Below are positions 7,000 to 16,125 of a stretch of 64,000 bases of DNA, piece by piece. The DNA lies in the NCBI GenBank assembly GCA_017939155.1, contig JAGAZZ010000021.1:42844-106843 (forward strand). Direction: 5' to 3'. Position 1 is the first letter of the stretch, and every line of letters begins with the position of its first letter. The position numbers and the translations under genes were made by a program. This DNA comes from Alphaproteobacteria bacterium. GTDB taxonomy: Bacteria > Pseudomonadota > Alphaproteobacteria > RF32 > CAG-239. A model generated the notes under the pieces. The model saw only the letters and a program-made list of their open reading frames with translations. It was not told the DNA's origin and ran no database searches.

Positions 7000-7191
7000 A
7001 TGGGAAACACAAGTCCGATACAATTTTTTAGGCAAGTAAAGCAAGAAGTAAAAAAAGTTACTTGGCCTTCCAAAAAAGAAGTCATTAACGCTACAAGAAT
7101 GGTCATCGTTGTTGTTGCGATTGCTTCAATATTCTTCTTTTTCGTTGATATGTTCTTTGCGGCCATTGTTAGTGCCATCTTTAAATATTAG
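7000..7191 (+). CDS. secE: preprotein translocase subunit SecE
   Basis: A 63-residue, single-membrane-segment SecE of the short type found outside enterics. The N-terminal amphipathic part carries the family signature 'FFRQVKQEVKKVTWPSKKEV' (residues 9-28), followed by one transmembrane helix rich in Val and Phe. SecE clamps the SecY channel. The stop overlaps the nusG ribosome site (TTAGGAG), so translation is probably coupled. The site before secE itself is weak. Confidence 0.95.
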   Translation: MGNTSPIQFFRQVKQEVKKVTWPSKKEVINATRMVIVVVAIASIFFFFVDMFFAAIVSAIFKY

Positions 7192-7202
7192 GAGTTTATC
7201 CC

Positions 7203-7736
7203 ATGACTGCTCGTTGGTATGTTGTTAACGTATATTCCGGTTCGGAAAAAAAGGTTGCTGAGTCAATCCGTGAACAAGCCGTTTTGAAAAAAATGGATGA
7301 TAAGATTTTAGAAGTGTTGGTTCCGACCGAACAAGTCGTTGAAGTAAAAAAAGGTGAAAAGGTAAACGCTGAACACAAGTTTTTCCCCGGTTACATCTTA
7401 ATCAAAATGGAAATGAACGATGATACTTGGCACATTGTAAAAGATACGCCTCGCGTCAGCGGCTTCCTTGGTAGCCATAACAAACCGCAAGCTATCAGCG
7501 AAAGAGAAGTAAAGCGCATTATGGAGCAAATCGAAGAAGGGATTGAACGTCCGCAAACTCAAGTTTACTTTGAAGTTGGTGAGCAGATTCGCGTCATAGA
7601 TGGTCCGTTTGCTTCCTTTATCGGCGTGGTCGAAGAAATTGACACCGAAAAATCTCGCTTAAAAGTTTCTGTTTCGATTTTCGGTCGTTACACTCCGGTA
7701 GAGTTGGAATTTAATCAAGTCGAGAAAATCGCTTAA
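7203..7736 (+). CDS. nusG: transcription termination/antitermination protein NusG
   Basis: A 177-residue NusG with the N-terminal NGN domain (RWYVVNVYSGSEKKVAESI; FFPGYILIKMEM; VKDTPRVSGFLG) and the C-terminal KOW domain (GEQIRVIDGPFASFIGVVEEID). It binds the RNA polymerase clamp, suppresses pausing and links polymerase to Rho or ribosomal S10. The start follows GGAG. The usual next genes, rplK-rplA, are absent: a terminator follows at once, so the ribosomal-protein part of the ancestral cluster lies elsewhere. Confidence 0.97.
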   Translation: MTARWYVVNVYSGSEKKVAESIREQAVLKKMDDKILEVLVPTEQVVEVKKGEKVNAEHKFFPGYILIKMEMNDDTWHIVKDTPRVSGFLGSHNKPQAISEREVKRIMEQIEEGIERPQTQVYFEVGEQIRVIDGPFASFIGVVEEIDTEKSRLKVSVSIFGRYTPVELEFNQVEKIA

Positions 7737-7754
7737 TTAATTTATAAGTCAAAA

Positions 7755-7814
7755 ATAAAAACCACCATATGAATTGTCCAATTTGTTTAAGAGGCTATTT
7801 ATATGGTGGTTTTT
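7755..7814. terminator. bidirectional terminator after nusG
   Basis: ACCACCATAT and ATATGGTGGT form a 10-bp stem around a 30-base loop, with A and T tracts outside. It serves nusG on the plus strand and the convergent gene at 7831. Confidence 0.8.
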
Positions 7815-7830
7815 CAAGCCTAAACAACAC

Positions 7831-8223
7831 TTATTTATTTGTTTTTCTAACCAAGGCTATAATTAACGATACAAGCACCAAATAAATTGTTGTGTATGGA
7901 TAAGACATAACATTCATAATGTATTCTACTGTAGTATCAGAGTAATTTATAATATATCCGCTTCCAACCAGCAAAACAAACACAATAAACATAAAGTATG
8001 GTATCCAACCAATCGCTGTCAAATAATATGATGTTTTTGGGTAGTTTAATATAAAATTTGATAAAAACTTTGGTATTTTGTTAAAACACAGCATAAACAT
8101 ACCAAGGATAAATAATAAAAATAAGATACCGCTAGTATTTTCAAGCCCTAAAAAGGAAAGAGGAGTTTCTAAAACACCATATATTCCGCCTAATACTAAA
8201 GCTTCTTTTGACCATAATTTCAT
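7831..8223 (-). CDS. small integral membrane protein, unknown
   Basis: A 130-residue protein with three or four predicted membrane segments (residues about 28-48, 65-88 and 102-125, perhaps one near the N-terminus). The start is well supported by AAGGAG. No conserved catalytic motif is visible and I do not recognise a family. It is convergent with nusG. Bases 8224-8414 upstream hold a degenerate copy of repeat C near 8296-8335 and no gene. Confidence 0.75.
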   Translation of the reverse strand: MKLWSKEALVLGGIYGVLETPLSFLGLENTSGILFLLFILGMFMLCFNKIPKFLSNFILNYPKTSYYLTAIGWIPYFMFIVFVLLVGSGYIINYSDTTVEYIMNVMSYPYTTIYLVLVSLIIALVRKTNK

Positions 8224-8414
8224 TGTTTGTACTCCTTTTCCAAATTAAGATAAGTTGTATAAAATATTTTTATCTATTTTTTTTTATTTCTATCAAAATA
8301 GCCTGTGAATTGCACGATATGTCCGCCATTAAAGAAGCCACTTCTAAGCTACCACAAAAAATAGACTGTTCATTTCAGAGGTTTTATTTTTACACCAATT
8401 CAAATCAACTTTTA

Positions 8415-11264
8415 CTACCACGAATAAGACAACCCGGCGTCTACGCCATAAGCCTTATAGTCGCTGCCAAACGTGTAATGCGCTGATGTATAAGCAGAAA
8501 AACGCGGTGTCAAACCAAATTTAGCCCCAACCTCCATTTTTCCCAATGTCTGGTTTTTATAAGTGTTAATGGAAGATAACGTGCTGATTTTTGTTTTATC
8601 GCCCATAGCATAGGTCTGAATAACCGATGGCTTAACAAAAACCTTCGCCGTTTGCCCGCTATCCGTGCAAAACAAATGTTCTAATCGGAGTCCGAGCTCT
8701 GCTTCCATATAGTGCATCAAATCAAAATCAACTTTTTGCCCAATATTATCCTTAAAACCATCCATATCAAGCGCCGTATAATATAATCCCAAACTCGGCT
8801 CAAGCATCCATCCTTGAGAAGACAAGAGAAATTGTCGGGAAACATCAAAACTTCCCCCAAACTGGAACGCTGACGTATCAGCAAAAACACTATGGTCATC
8901 CGTTTTCATTGAAATATCTTGTTTGCCGCCAAAAGCCGTTGCCAAAACAGTCCACCGATGCCGACCATAACGATAATACAAACCGCCCGAATAACTGTCT
9001 ATATCCATAGAAGAGCCTATATCAGAACGATATTTTCCTTTTCCCGACAAATCATAATCACCTTGCCTATAAGCGCCGAACAGTCCGAATTTATGATAAT
9101 AATTAGCTGCCAAATCAAATCCGCCCGTCACACCTTTAATCTTTGCATCCATTTGAGAAGGCGCATCAATATCTGCATTTTCATAATCAGCATTAATCCA
9201 CGCATCCCTATAAAAAGGCAACCGTTTATCACGGCAACCTTTGCACCGGTTAGCCCGTAATCCTTCGCCAACTTTTTGCGAAATTCCCTGATTTTGTTCC
9301 ACTGCGGCTGTTTGCATAGCCAAATATGCGGGAATTTCAGGCATATATTTGTTAATATCTTGCGTGACTGCCAAATACCAAGTGCTCCCGTCTTCCTCGC
9401 CCTGATAGTTGCGAAAAGCATCCCAAGCGTATGGACTGCCAATCACACGGCTAACCGCAAAAGCCTTATCATTTTGTACGCTGTCATTAGGCGCTTCTAA
9501 AAATACCGATACCGCATTTTGCATATCTTTTAACTTTTGCTGATTTTTTGAGTTAACCACAACCTTTGTTTCGCCGTTAACATCACCATCAACATGGATA
9601 ACACCATTATGAACAGTATCATTTTTGCTATCAACTTCCAAATCAACAACCAGCTCATTATCGCCGGTTCCCAGATAAGAAGCGCTGTTAATCTTTGCAT
9701 CTGTTCCCAACCTTAAAGAAGATTTATCGCCCAAAACAAAATCACGGACATTATCCATTTTGTTATTTAAAATAACCGTACCGCTTCCATCACCGGACAT
9801 TGTAACATCATAGTCTTCCCCGTCAATTCCATCATCAAAAACAATATTGCCGTTTTCCACCGTTTCTAAGGCAAGCTTACCTTCTTTTTCGATATATAGC
9901 GCATTGCTCTCATCATTGGCCTTATTACCCGAAAAGACGCTGTTTGCTCCGCTTGCCATAATTTTTAAATTATCCGCATAGATAGCTCCGCCCTTGGCTT
10001 CGTCCGCTGAAATCGCACTATTATTATAAAAAGAAGCGTTAGAAACCAAAAGCTCATCCCCTTCATGGTAAATAGCTCCCCCTTTTGCACTAATATCGCT
10101 TATTGCCTTATTTTCAACAAACAAACCATTAACTTTTTTAAGCGATGTATCATTATAAACGGCGCCGCCAAAAGCATTTTCTTGCGCTTTAGCCATATTG
10201 CCCAAAAAACTTCCGGTTATACTATCCATTTCTCCGGCATTAGAAATCGCTCCGCCAAAAGCTCCTGACCCATTATCAAGTCCCATCGCTGAATTATTAT
10301 TAAAACTGCCGGATATATTTTTAATCAAACCATTATAATTATCAATTGCACCACCCCAAGCCTGAAAATTTCCGACAGCTTTATTTTCCACAAAGTTCCC
10401 CGAAACATCATCTATCCGCGCCATTTTATCATTATTATGAAGAGCCCCGCCGTTTGCTTGTTCCTGAGCTCGAGCCAAATTAGCGATAAAATCACCATTA
10501 ACTTTATCAATTCTGCCCATATTAAAAACAGCACCGCCTTTTACACTAATCCCTTCGCCTTTATTGCCTAAAAAATCGCTGGATAATTTTTGAATTGAGC
10601 CATATTTATCATTATATACACTAACACCCTCAACAACGCCGCTATTTGCACTATTATCAATAAAGTTGCTTTTAATCTCCCCAATTTTATTTCTGTTATT
10701 CAAAACGCCGCCATCTATCCAAACCGCCTCAGCAGAATTTATTTTATTATCAACAAAATCAGCCGTAATAGCCTCGCCATCAAACCCGCCTACACTGTTC
10801 TCTTGACCGATAACCCCTTCGTTATAAATTACCCCGCCTCTAAGAATAACCGTAGCGCCGTCTCCGGTATAATCATAGGTATAATTATTTTTTTGATAAA
10901 GGACATTATCAATTTTTTCTATATTTCCCGAATTGTTAACCCCCACACCGACATTTACGGTAGCCACCATTCCTTCAACAGCAACAGAGCCGTCACCATT
11001 TCCGCTTTCTGTCTTTGAAACGGTGTCATTATATATATGAGGCACTAATTGATAGCGATAATAAACCGGCACAAGTTCATTATCCGGCTTAGGAGAATAA
11101 ACCTTAAACACTTGCCCTGAAGTATCCGCCTTATACTCATCTTCGGAAATTTCTTTCACCTCGTAAGACGCCGCGTCCAAATCCCCCTCCTGCAATGATT
11201 TGGCACAAACATTTACAGCAATCAAACTAAATAAAATAACCAAAATATTTCTAAATTTCTGCAT
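8415..11264 (-). CDS. autotransporter (type V secretion) with repeat passenger
   Basis: A 949-residue protein with a signal peptide (MQKFRNILVILFSLIAVNVCA), a long passenger and a C-terminal beta-barrel. Residues about 125-460 hold repeated 'GGA(I/V)xN...I..(V/I)xGxFxxNxA' units, typical of a right-handed beta-helix of adhesin or Pmp-like type. The last 260 residues have alternating aromatic and hydrophobic strands (GGFDLAANYYHKFGLFGAY; GGLYYRYGRHRW) and the protein ends in YSW, a classic outer-membrane C-terminus. An unusual CKGC motif sits in the linker before the barrel. The start follows AGAGGACT. The expected location is the cell surface; adhesion is inference. Confidence 0.93.
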   Translation of the reverse strand: MQKFRNILVILFSLIAVNVCAKSLQEGDLDAASYEVKEISEDEYKADTSGQVFKVYSPKPDNELVPVYYRYQLVPHIYNDTVSKTESGNGDGSVAVEGMVATVNVGVGVNNSGNIEKIDNVLYQKNNYTYDYTGDGATVILRGGVIYNEGVIGQENSVGGFDGEAITADFVDNKINSAEAVWIDGGVLNNRNKIGEIKSNFIDNSANSGVVEGVSVYNDKYGSIQKLSSDFLGNKGEGISVKGGAVFNMGRIDKVNGDFIANLARAQEQANGGALHNNDKMARIDDVSGNFVENKAVGNFQAWGGAIDNYNGLIKNISGSFNNNSAMGLDNGSGAFGGAISNAGEMDSITGSFLGNMAKAQENAFGGAVYNDTSLKKVNGLFVENKAISDISAKGGAIYHEGDELLVSNASFYNNSAISADEAKGGAIYADNLKIMASGANSVFSGNKANDESNALYIEKEGKLALETVENGNIVFDDGIDGEDYDVTMSGDGSGTVILNNKMDNVRDFVLGDKSSLRLGTDAKINSASYLGTGDNELVVDLEVDSKNDTVHNGVIHVDGDVNGETKVVVNSKNQQKLKDMQNAVSVFLEAPNDSVQNDKAFAVSRVIGSPYAWDAFRNYQGEEDGSTWYLAVTQDINKYMPEIPAYLAMQTAAVEQNQGISQKVGEGLRANRCKGCRDKRLPFYRDAWINADYENADIDAPSQMDAKIKGVTGGFDLAANYYHKFGLFGAYRQGDYDLSGKGKYRSDIGSSMDIDSYSGGLYYRYGRHRWTVLATAFGGKQDISMKTDDHSVFADTSAFQFGGSFDVSRQFLLSSQGWMLEPSLGLYYTALDMDGFKDNIGQKVDFDLMHYMEAELGLRLEHLFCTDSGQTAKVFVKPSVIQTYAMGDKTKISTLSSINTYKNQTLGKMEVGAKFGLTPRFSAYTSAHYTFGSDYKAYGVDAGLSYSW

Positions 11265-11376
11265 ATCAGTCCTCTAAAAATAGTAAACTAATATAAAACT
11301 AAAAAAATATTTTTAAAATTATCTTAATTTCAGCCAAAATTTAACCACAATCTCCCGCCGTTTGGCTAAAAATCAT

Positions 11377-12189
11377 TCATATTTTACTCATTTTTGCACA
11401 TACAAACGCCTTAACCTCCTGTTCAATAAGGCAGACATCCTCCTCCGCCCAAAATTTAGAAAACCAAAATATCAGCTTTTCCATAATTTTAAGTTTCTCC
11501 AAAACCTCAAACGATGTTTTAAAATTCAAGTCAAACACCCATGCAACAAAAAACAACGCCATATCCGCAAAATTACATATATATTCGCGCCGCACTGACT
11601 TATGCGCCATAAAATCTGCCCACACCTCAGCGCTGATTTTCTGACTATGCGGCTCCTTAAAGCAATACGCCGCAAAAAATACATCTTCAATTTCCTTAAA
11701 ATTCTTAGCCAGCAAATAAAAATTCGCCAACTTGTCCGCATCACGCACCAAAAAACTCACCAACCGCACTCTTTGCCTCATCATTTCAGGTAAACGCTTA
11801 AAGTCTTCATCACTATACAAACAATCGATTAAATGCCCGTGATGTCTGATAGGCAAAACACAATCAGACGCATTAAATAAGTCATTTCCCTCCAGAATCT
11901 GCGCCCCGCGTACACCGTGGTCAAACCGTTCTCCGCTTTTTTTCTTAATAATTTCCTCAAAACGCCCGACATCATGCAACAAAACCACCGCCTGCAAATA
12001 GTCCTTATCCTCTTTAGATAATCTCTCAAAACAAGCCTCATGTTTTAACAGCAAATTCCCCATTCCTAACACCTGATAAGAATGTTTGATTTTTTCTTCC
12101 ATAAAATCTTTCTGAAAGTCCGCCGTAATAAGCTTTGAGTTTCTTTCAAACGCCGCTAATAAAATTTTTTTCGCCACTGATAAAAACAT
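11377..12189 (-). CDS. HD-domain phosphohydrolase
   Basis: A 270-residue HD superfamily protein. The metal ligands are visible as H near residue 36 (KIKHSYQVL), HD in 'VVLLHDVGRFEE' near 71-72, HHGH near 115-118 and a late D in 'VRDADKLANF'. Such enzymes usually act on nucleotides or phosphate esters; the substrate here cannot be told. The C-terminal third is hydrophobic (ALFFVAWVFDLNF), perhaps membrane-associated. The start follows GGAGG. It lies downstream of rpsU and upstream of the autotransporter on the same strand. Confidence 0.85.
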   Translation of the reverse strand: MFLSVAKKILLAAFERNSKLITADFQKDFMEEKIKHSYQVLGMGNLLLKHEACFERLSKEDKDYLQAVVLLHDVGRFEEIIKKKSGERFDHGVRGAQILEGNDLFNASDCVLPIRHHGHLIDCLYSDEDFKRLPEMMRQRVRLVSFLVRDADKLANFYLLAKNFKEIEDVFFAAYCFKEPHSQKISAEVWADFMAHKSVRREYICNFADMALFFVAWVFDLNFKTSFEVLEKLKIMEKLIFWFSKFWAEEDVCLIEQEVKAFVCAKMSKI

Positions 12190-12241
12190 TTTTTACCTCC
12201 AACAGCTTATAATCATATCAGCCAGCTCTTAATCAAAAGTA

Positions 12242-12273
12242 AAGAGAGGCTCTTTAATAAGAACCTCTCTCAA
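12242..12273 (-). terminator. probable terminator after rpsU
   Basis: AGAGAGG and CCTCTCT form a stem with a 16-base interior. The T tract on the minus strand is weak (TTTACTTTT). Confidence 0.5.
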
Positions 12274-12290
12274 ACATAAAACCTGAAAAA

Positions 12291-12497
12291 CTAGAAGCCT
12301 TCAGTATCTAAGCGCTTACGCAACTGCTTTCTTGAACGTCTGATAGCTTCTGCCTGACGACGAGCTTTCTTTTCAGAATTCTTTTCATGGCAGCGACGGA
12401 GCTTCATCTCACGGAAGATACCTTCACGTTGCATTTTTTTCTTCAAAATCTTTAAAGACTGAGCAACATCATTGCCGATAACAGTAACTTGAACCAC
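12291..12497 (-). CDS. rpsU: 30S ribosomal protein S21
   Basis: A 68-residue S21, short and very basic, with the family pattern [21 protein letters not shown], then '[20 protein letters not shown]'. The start codon is GTG at 12497, with GAGGTG eight bases upstream; no ATG is available. S21 helps position the mRNA anti-Shine-Dalgarno region on the small subunit. It stands alone, without dnaG-rpoD. Presence of S21 fits a proteobacterial host. Confidence 0.96.
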   Translation of the reverse strand: MVQVTVIGNDVAQSLKILKKKMQREGIFREMKLRRCHEKNSEKKARRQAEAIRRSRKQLRKRLDTEGF

Positions 12498-12662
12498 TTA
12501 AATCACCTCTTTTCTGTTCTCTAAAATTATTAAAAACTAACGCTTTATACCATACATTTTATAAAATGCAACAAAAAAATACCGCCCAAAATCAAAAAAA
12601 CGTAACCGATTCTTAACAACTTTCTCCTAAAATGCATAAACAAATAACAAAAGGATACATCA

Positions 12663-13064
12663 ATGACTAAAAACCCTACTGACGTATACGAATTAATGGA
12701 AAATAGCGAAGGCGAAGTAATGGCTCTGATTTTTGCCGATAACACGGCCCCACAAAACGCCACATTTTATCTAAACGAAAAAGAAAAGCGCATTGAACTC
12801 ATCCGCGCTCAAAACAATATTGTTTTCATTGACGGCCTGCAGCCTGAAAGTATCCAAAAAATAAAAAAGTTAACCAAGCTCTATGTCTGCGAAATCAAAT
12901 ACAATAAAGACAAAGACGCTGAAAATGAAATCCAATACGTCTACGCCGCCAATAAAAAAGAACCGGTTGCAGAAGATAAACCGACTCCGCCCGCCCAAAA
13001 CATCACGGACAAAGCCAAAAAAGCCCGAGAAAAAATCTTAAAAAAACCCGCTCCTCAGGAATGA
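12663..13064 (+). CDS. hypothetical protein, 133 residues
   Basis: Unknown family. It is soluble, with an acidic N-terminal half (TDVYELMENSEGEVMALIFADN) forming alternating strands and a lysine/proline-rich tail (EDKPTPPAQNITDKAKKAREKIL). The C-terminal 35 residues look disordered. The start is supported by AAGGATAC. It is divergent from rpsU and followed by a strong terminator, so it is probably monocistronic. Confidence 0.75.
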   Translation: MTKNPTDVYELMENSEGEVMALIFADNTAPQNATFYLNEKEKRIELIRAQNNIVFIDGLQPESIQKIKKLTKLYVCEIKYNKDKDAENEIQYVYAANKKEPVAEDKPTPPAQNITDKAKKAREKILKKPAPQE

Positions 13065-13065
13065 C

Positions 13066-13130
13066 AAAAAAACTACCCGCCCATAAACCGTTCCGAAAAA
13101 TCAGACAGTTCACACAGCGGGTAGTTTTTT
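13066..13130 (+). terminator. terminator with long loop
   Basis: AAAAAACTACCCGC and GCGGGTAGTTTTTT form a 14-bp stem enclosing about 35 bases, with an A tract before and a T tract after. Confidence 0.75.
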
Positions 13131-13150
13131 ATTAAAAGTGCAGGTGTCTA

Positions 13151-13462
13151 TCAGTCACAATGACGATATTTCCACGCCAACTCGAAAGCAACATACATCT
13201 CTACAAATCCGGCAAAAATGTATAACAGCATCAAGCCACTCCTAATCAAAAAGTCTAAGCCACTATCTTGGCTCAACTCAAGTGCAGGAGAACAAACAAA
13301 AACGAAGGCAAAAAACAGCCCTAAAATACCTGATAGGGCAATTCCGCCATTGTACGAGTCGATACCTGCTCTTAACATATCTTTTTCAGACAAAAAAGAA
13401 AAAACAAAATTGAGTACCAGCATAACCACTGCTATTACTCCCAAAAAAATTGTTACAGTCAT
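13151..13462 (-). CDS. small membrane protein, unknown
   Basis: A 103-residue protein with three predicted membrane segments (about 3-24, 42-60 and 72-95). The charged loop 'SEKDMLRAGIDSY' lies between the first two. I do not recognise the family. No Shine-Dalgarno site is visible: the leader is an AT tract ending AAAATT before ATG. It is downstream of trpS on the same strand but separated by a terminator and about 250 bases. Confidence 0.65.
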   Translation of the reverse strand: MTVTIFLGVIAVVMLVLNFVFSFLSEKDMLRAGIDSYNGGIALSGILGLFFAFVFVCSPALELSQDSGLDFLIRSGLMLLYIFAGFVEMYVAFELAWKYRHCD

Positions 13463-13619
13463 AATTTTTATTTTTTAATTGTTAGACATTCTCTTTTTTT
13501 GTACCACATTCATAATAATAACCATCTGACAGTATCTAAATAACTATGATACATTCTTAATATACCACATTTTTTAAGCCAAAACAAGCAAAATCGACGC
13601 AAACTATCGTTTGATAATA

Positions 13620-13670
13620 AAAAAATGAAGAAAACAACATTTCCGCCAATGATATTTTCTTCATTTTATT
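13620..13670 (-). terminator. terminator after trpS
   Basis: AAAATGAAGAAAA and TTTTCTTCATTTT form a 13-bp stem. The minus strand continues into TTTTATTATC. Confidence 0.7.
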
Positions 13671-13711
13671 TAAAGAGGTCTTTAAGCCCCTTTTATAAGA
13701 GGTTTATCACC

Positions 13712-14716
13712 TCAAAACCCGAAAACCGTATTTTTTAAGCGTTTCAAAGTTTGTTTTGCAATGGCGCGTGCTTTTTCCGCACCCTCCGCCAAAACCTGCT
13801 CAACCTCGTCAAAATGAGCCATATAATAGTTATAGACTTCACGCTCCTGAGCTGTTTTTTCAATAATGGCGTCTAAAAGCATATTTTTAACATGTCCGTA
13901 TCCGAGTTTACCGTTACGTAAGCCGTCTGCCATCTCAGCCACTTTATCCGCCGGAGCAATAGTCTTGTATACTTCATAAACCAACACTTCTTCCGGATTC
14001 TTCGGTTCTTCAATCGGCTTCGAGTCGGTTTTAATCGCAAACACGGCTTTTTTCAGCGTCTTGTCATCTTCATACATCGGAATAACATTACCGTAAGACT
14101 TGCTCATCTTGCGCCCGTCCAGCCCCGGAATAACCGCAATATTTTCATCTGCCACATAATTCGGTTGCACTAAAACGTCTTTACCGTAATACGCATTGAT
14201 AGCTCCGGCAATATCCCGCGCAATTTCAACGTGTTGGATTTGGTCTTTACCCACCGGAACAATATCCGTATCAAACGTCAGAATATCCGCCGCCATCAAC
14301 ACCGGATAGGTATAAAGCCCCATGTTAATCCCGTCATCATTAGGCTTTCCGGCAGCAACGTTTTTATCAACCGCCGCTTTATATGCGTGCGCCTTGTTCA
14401 TAAAGCCTTTCGGCGTAAAAGCGGTTAAAATCGTCGTAATTTCAAAAATTTCCGGAATATCCGACTGCCGATAAAAAATACTTTTCTTCGGGTCAAGCCC
14501 AGCCGCCAAATAAACACAAGCAATTTCCTTAATTTCTTTATTTAAAATTTCCGCGTCTTTCTGCGCATTAATCGCATGATAATCCGCAATAAACATAATA
14601 TGGCGTTTTGCCGCCTTCCCCATTTCAATTGTCGGCTTAATCGCCCCGAGATAATTGCCCAAATGCGGCTTACCCGTCGGCTTAACACCGGTCAAAACCG
14701 TTTTTCCCTCAATCAT
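13712..14716 (-). CDS. trpS: tryptophanyl-tRNA synthetase
   Basis: A class I aminoacyl-tRNA synthetase of 334 residues. The HIGH-type motif appears as PTGKPHLGNYLG (residues about 13-24) and the KMSKS loop as GRKMSKSYGN (near 199-208). It charges the tRNA-Trp encoded at 1145. I start at the ATG at 14716, preceded by AAAGG. An in-frame TTG 18 bases upstream is less likely because it would place that ribosome site inside the gene. It is divergent from serS with about 100 bases between. Confidence 0.96.
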   Translation of the reverse strand: MIEGKTVLTGVKPTGKPHLGNYLGAIKPTIEMGKAAKRHIMFIADYHAINAQKDAEILNKEIKEIACVYLAAGLDPKKSIFYRQSDIPEIFEITTILTAFTPKGFMNKAHAYKAAVDKNVAAGKPNDDGINMGLYTYPVLMAADILTFDTDIVPVGKDQIQHVEIARDIAGAINAYYGKDVLVQPNYVADENIAVIPGLDGRKMSKSYGNVIPMYEDDKTLKKAVFAIKTDSKPIEEPKNPEEVLVYEVYKTIAPADKVAEMADGLRNGKLGYGHVKNMLLDAIIEKTAQEREVYNYYMAHFDEVEQVLAEGAEKARAIAKQTLKRLKNTVFGF

Positions 14717-14817
14717 TTTGTGCTTGCCTTTCAAATTTCTGTTGTTTTTAATTTTTATTATTGATAATCTTGTTTTCAGATTTTTGCAAATACTTTATAT
14801 CAAAAAGGATAACAACA

Positions 14818-16107
14818 ATGTTAGACATCAAATTTATCGCTGAAAACAAAGAACTGGTAAAAGAAGGACTTGCTAAAAAAGGCTACACCGCAGAACAAAT
14901 AGACATAGACGCTCTGTTAGCCCTTTATAAAGACGTCAATAAATTAAAAACATCCACTCAGGCGTTAGCAGAAGAAAAAAACCGCTTGAGCAATTCTATC
15001 AAATCAGCCTCAGCCGAAGAACGTCCGGCTATCATCGCTAAAAGTAAAGAACTTGGCGAAGAGCTGAAAAAAGAACAGGAACAACTCTCAGAAGAACAGC
15101 AGAAATTTGATAACATTATGTGGCGTATGCCTAATCTCCCCAGTCCGGAATCTCCTGTCGCTCCTGATGAAACCGGCAACGTTGTCATCAAAAGAGTAGG
15201 CGAACCGACAAAGTTTGACTTTGAGCCCAAAGACCACGTCGAACTTATGGAATTAAATGACTGGTCAGAATTAGAGCGCATTACCAAAGTTTCCGGCGCC
15301 CGCACCTATGCCATCAAAAACGAATTATCCCGTTTGGAATTAGCTATGCACATGCTTGTTTTAGATAAGCTTGCGGCACATGGTTTTACGACCATCACCG
15401 TCCCTTCGCTTTCTAAACAAAAGCCGCTTTACGGTATGGGCTATCTGCCGTTTTCTCAAGACGAAGTCTATTATATGCCCGCAGATGACCTCTATCTTTC
15501 GGGAACAGCCGAGCTGGTATTAAACTCTTTAAGAGCTGATGAAATTTTATCTGAAAACGACCTCCCGATTCTTTACGCCGGATTCTCTCCGTGCTTCCGC
15601 CGTGAAGCCGGCGCCGCCGGCAAAGATACGCGCGGTCTTATTCGCGTTCACCAGTTCTTAAAAACCGAACAATTTGTAATCTGCAAAAATGATATTGCCG
15701 AGAGCGAAAAATGGCATAAAACACTATTAGCCATTTCTGAAGAAGTTTTGCAGGATTTGGAATTACCTTATCAGGTTTTGGAAATCTGCACCGGCGATAT
15801 GGGCGCTCCGAAATACCGCCAGTATGATTTGGAAGCCTGGACACCTTCGCAAAATTGTTATCGTGAAACCCACTCCTGCTCAAACATCACCGAATGGCAG
15901 GCACGCCGTACAAACTTAAGATACCGTGATAACAAAGACGGAAAAGTAAAATACGCTCACACCTTAAACAACACCGGTATCGCCACCCCGCGCGTTCTCG
16001 TTCCGTTTATTGAAAATCACCAACAAAAAGACGGCACGGTTCGTATTCCTGAAAAACTTCAGCCTTATATGAACGGCAAAAAGTTTATCGGCAAAAACGC
16101 AAAATAA
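14818..16107 (+). CDS. serS: seryl-tRNA synthetase
   Basis: A class II synthetase of 429 residues. An N-terminal coiled-coil tRNA-binding arm (about residues 25-110, rich in K and E) is followed by motif 2 (CFRREAGAAGKDTRG) and motif 3 (with CSNITEWQARR preceding it). The start at 14818 follows AAAGGATAAC. An ATG at 14761 adds 19 hydrophobic residues with no homology and is rejected. It heads a run of four plus-strand genes with short or negative spacing. Confidence 0.97.
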   Translation: MLDIKFIAENKELVKEGLAKKGYTAEQIDIDALLALYKDVNKLKTSTQALAEEKNRLSNSIKSASAEERPAIIAKSKELGEELKKEQEQLSEEQQKFDNIMWRMPNLPSPESPVAPDETGNVVIKRVGEPTKFDFEPKDHVELMELNDWSELERITKVSGARTYAIKNELSRLELAMHMLVLDKLAAHGFTTITVPSLSKQKPLYGMGYLPFSQDEVYYMPADDLYLSGTAELVLNSLRADEILSENDLPILYAGFSPCFRREAGAAGKDTRGLIRVHQFLKTEQFVICKNDIAESEKWHKTLLAISEEVLQDLELPYQVLEICTGDMGAPKYRQYDLEAWTPSQNCYRETHSCSNITEWQARRTNLRYRDNKDGKVKYAHTLNNTGIATPRVLVPFIENHQQKDGTVRIPEKLQPYMNGKKFIGKNAK

Positions 16108-16125
16108 CCTCCTTGGTGTTATACC

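Noticed and set aside
12663..13064. Ribosome-associated partner of S21
   Set aside because: It is divergent from rpsU with no shared motif, so location alone does not support a role.
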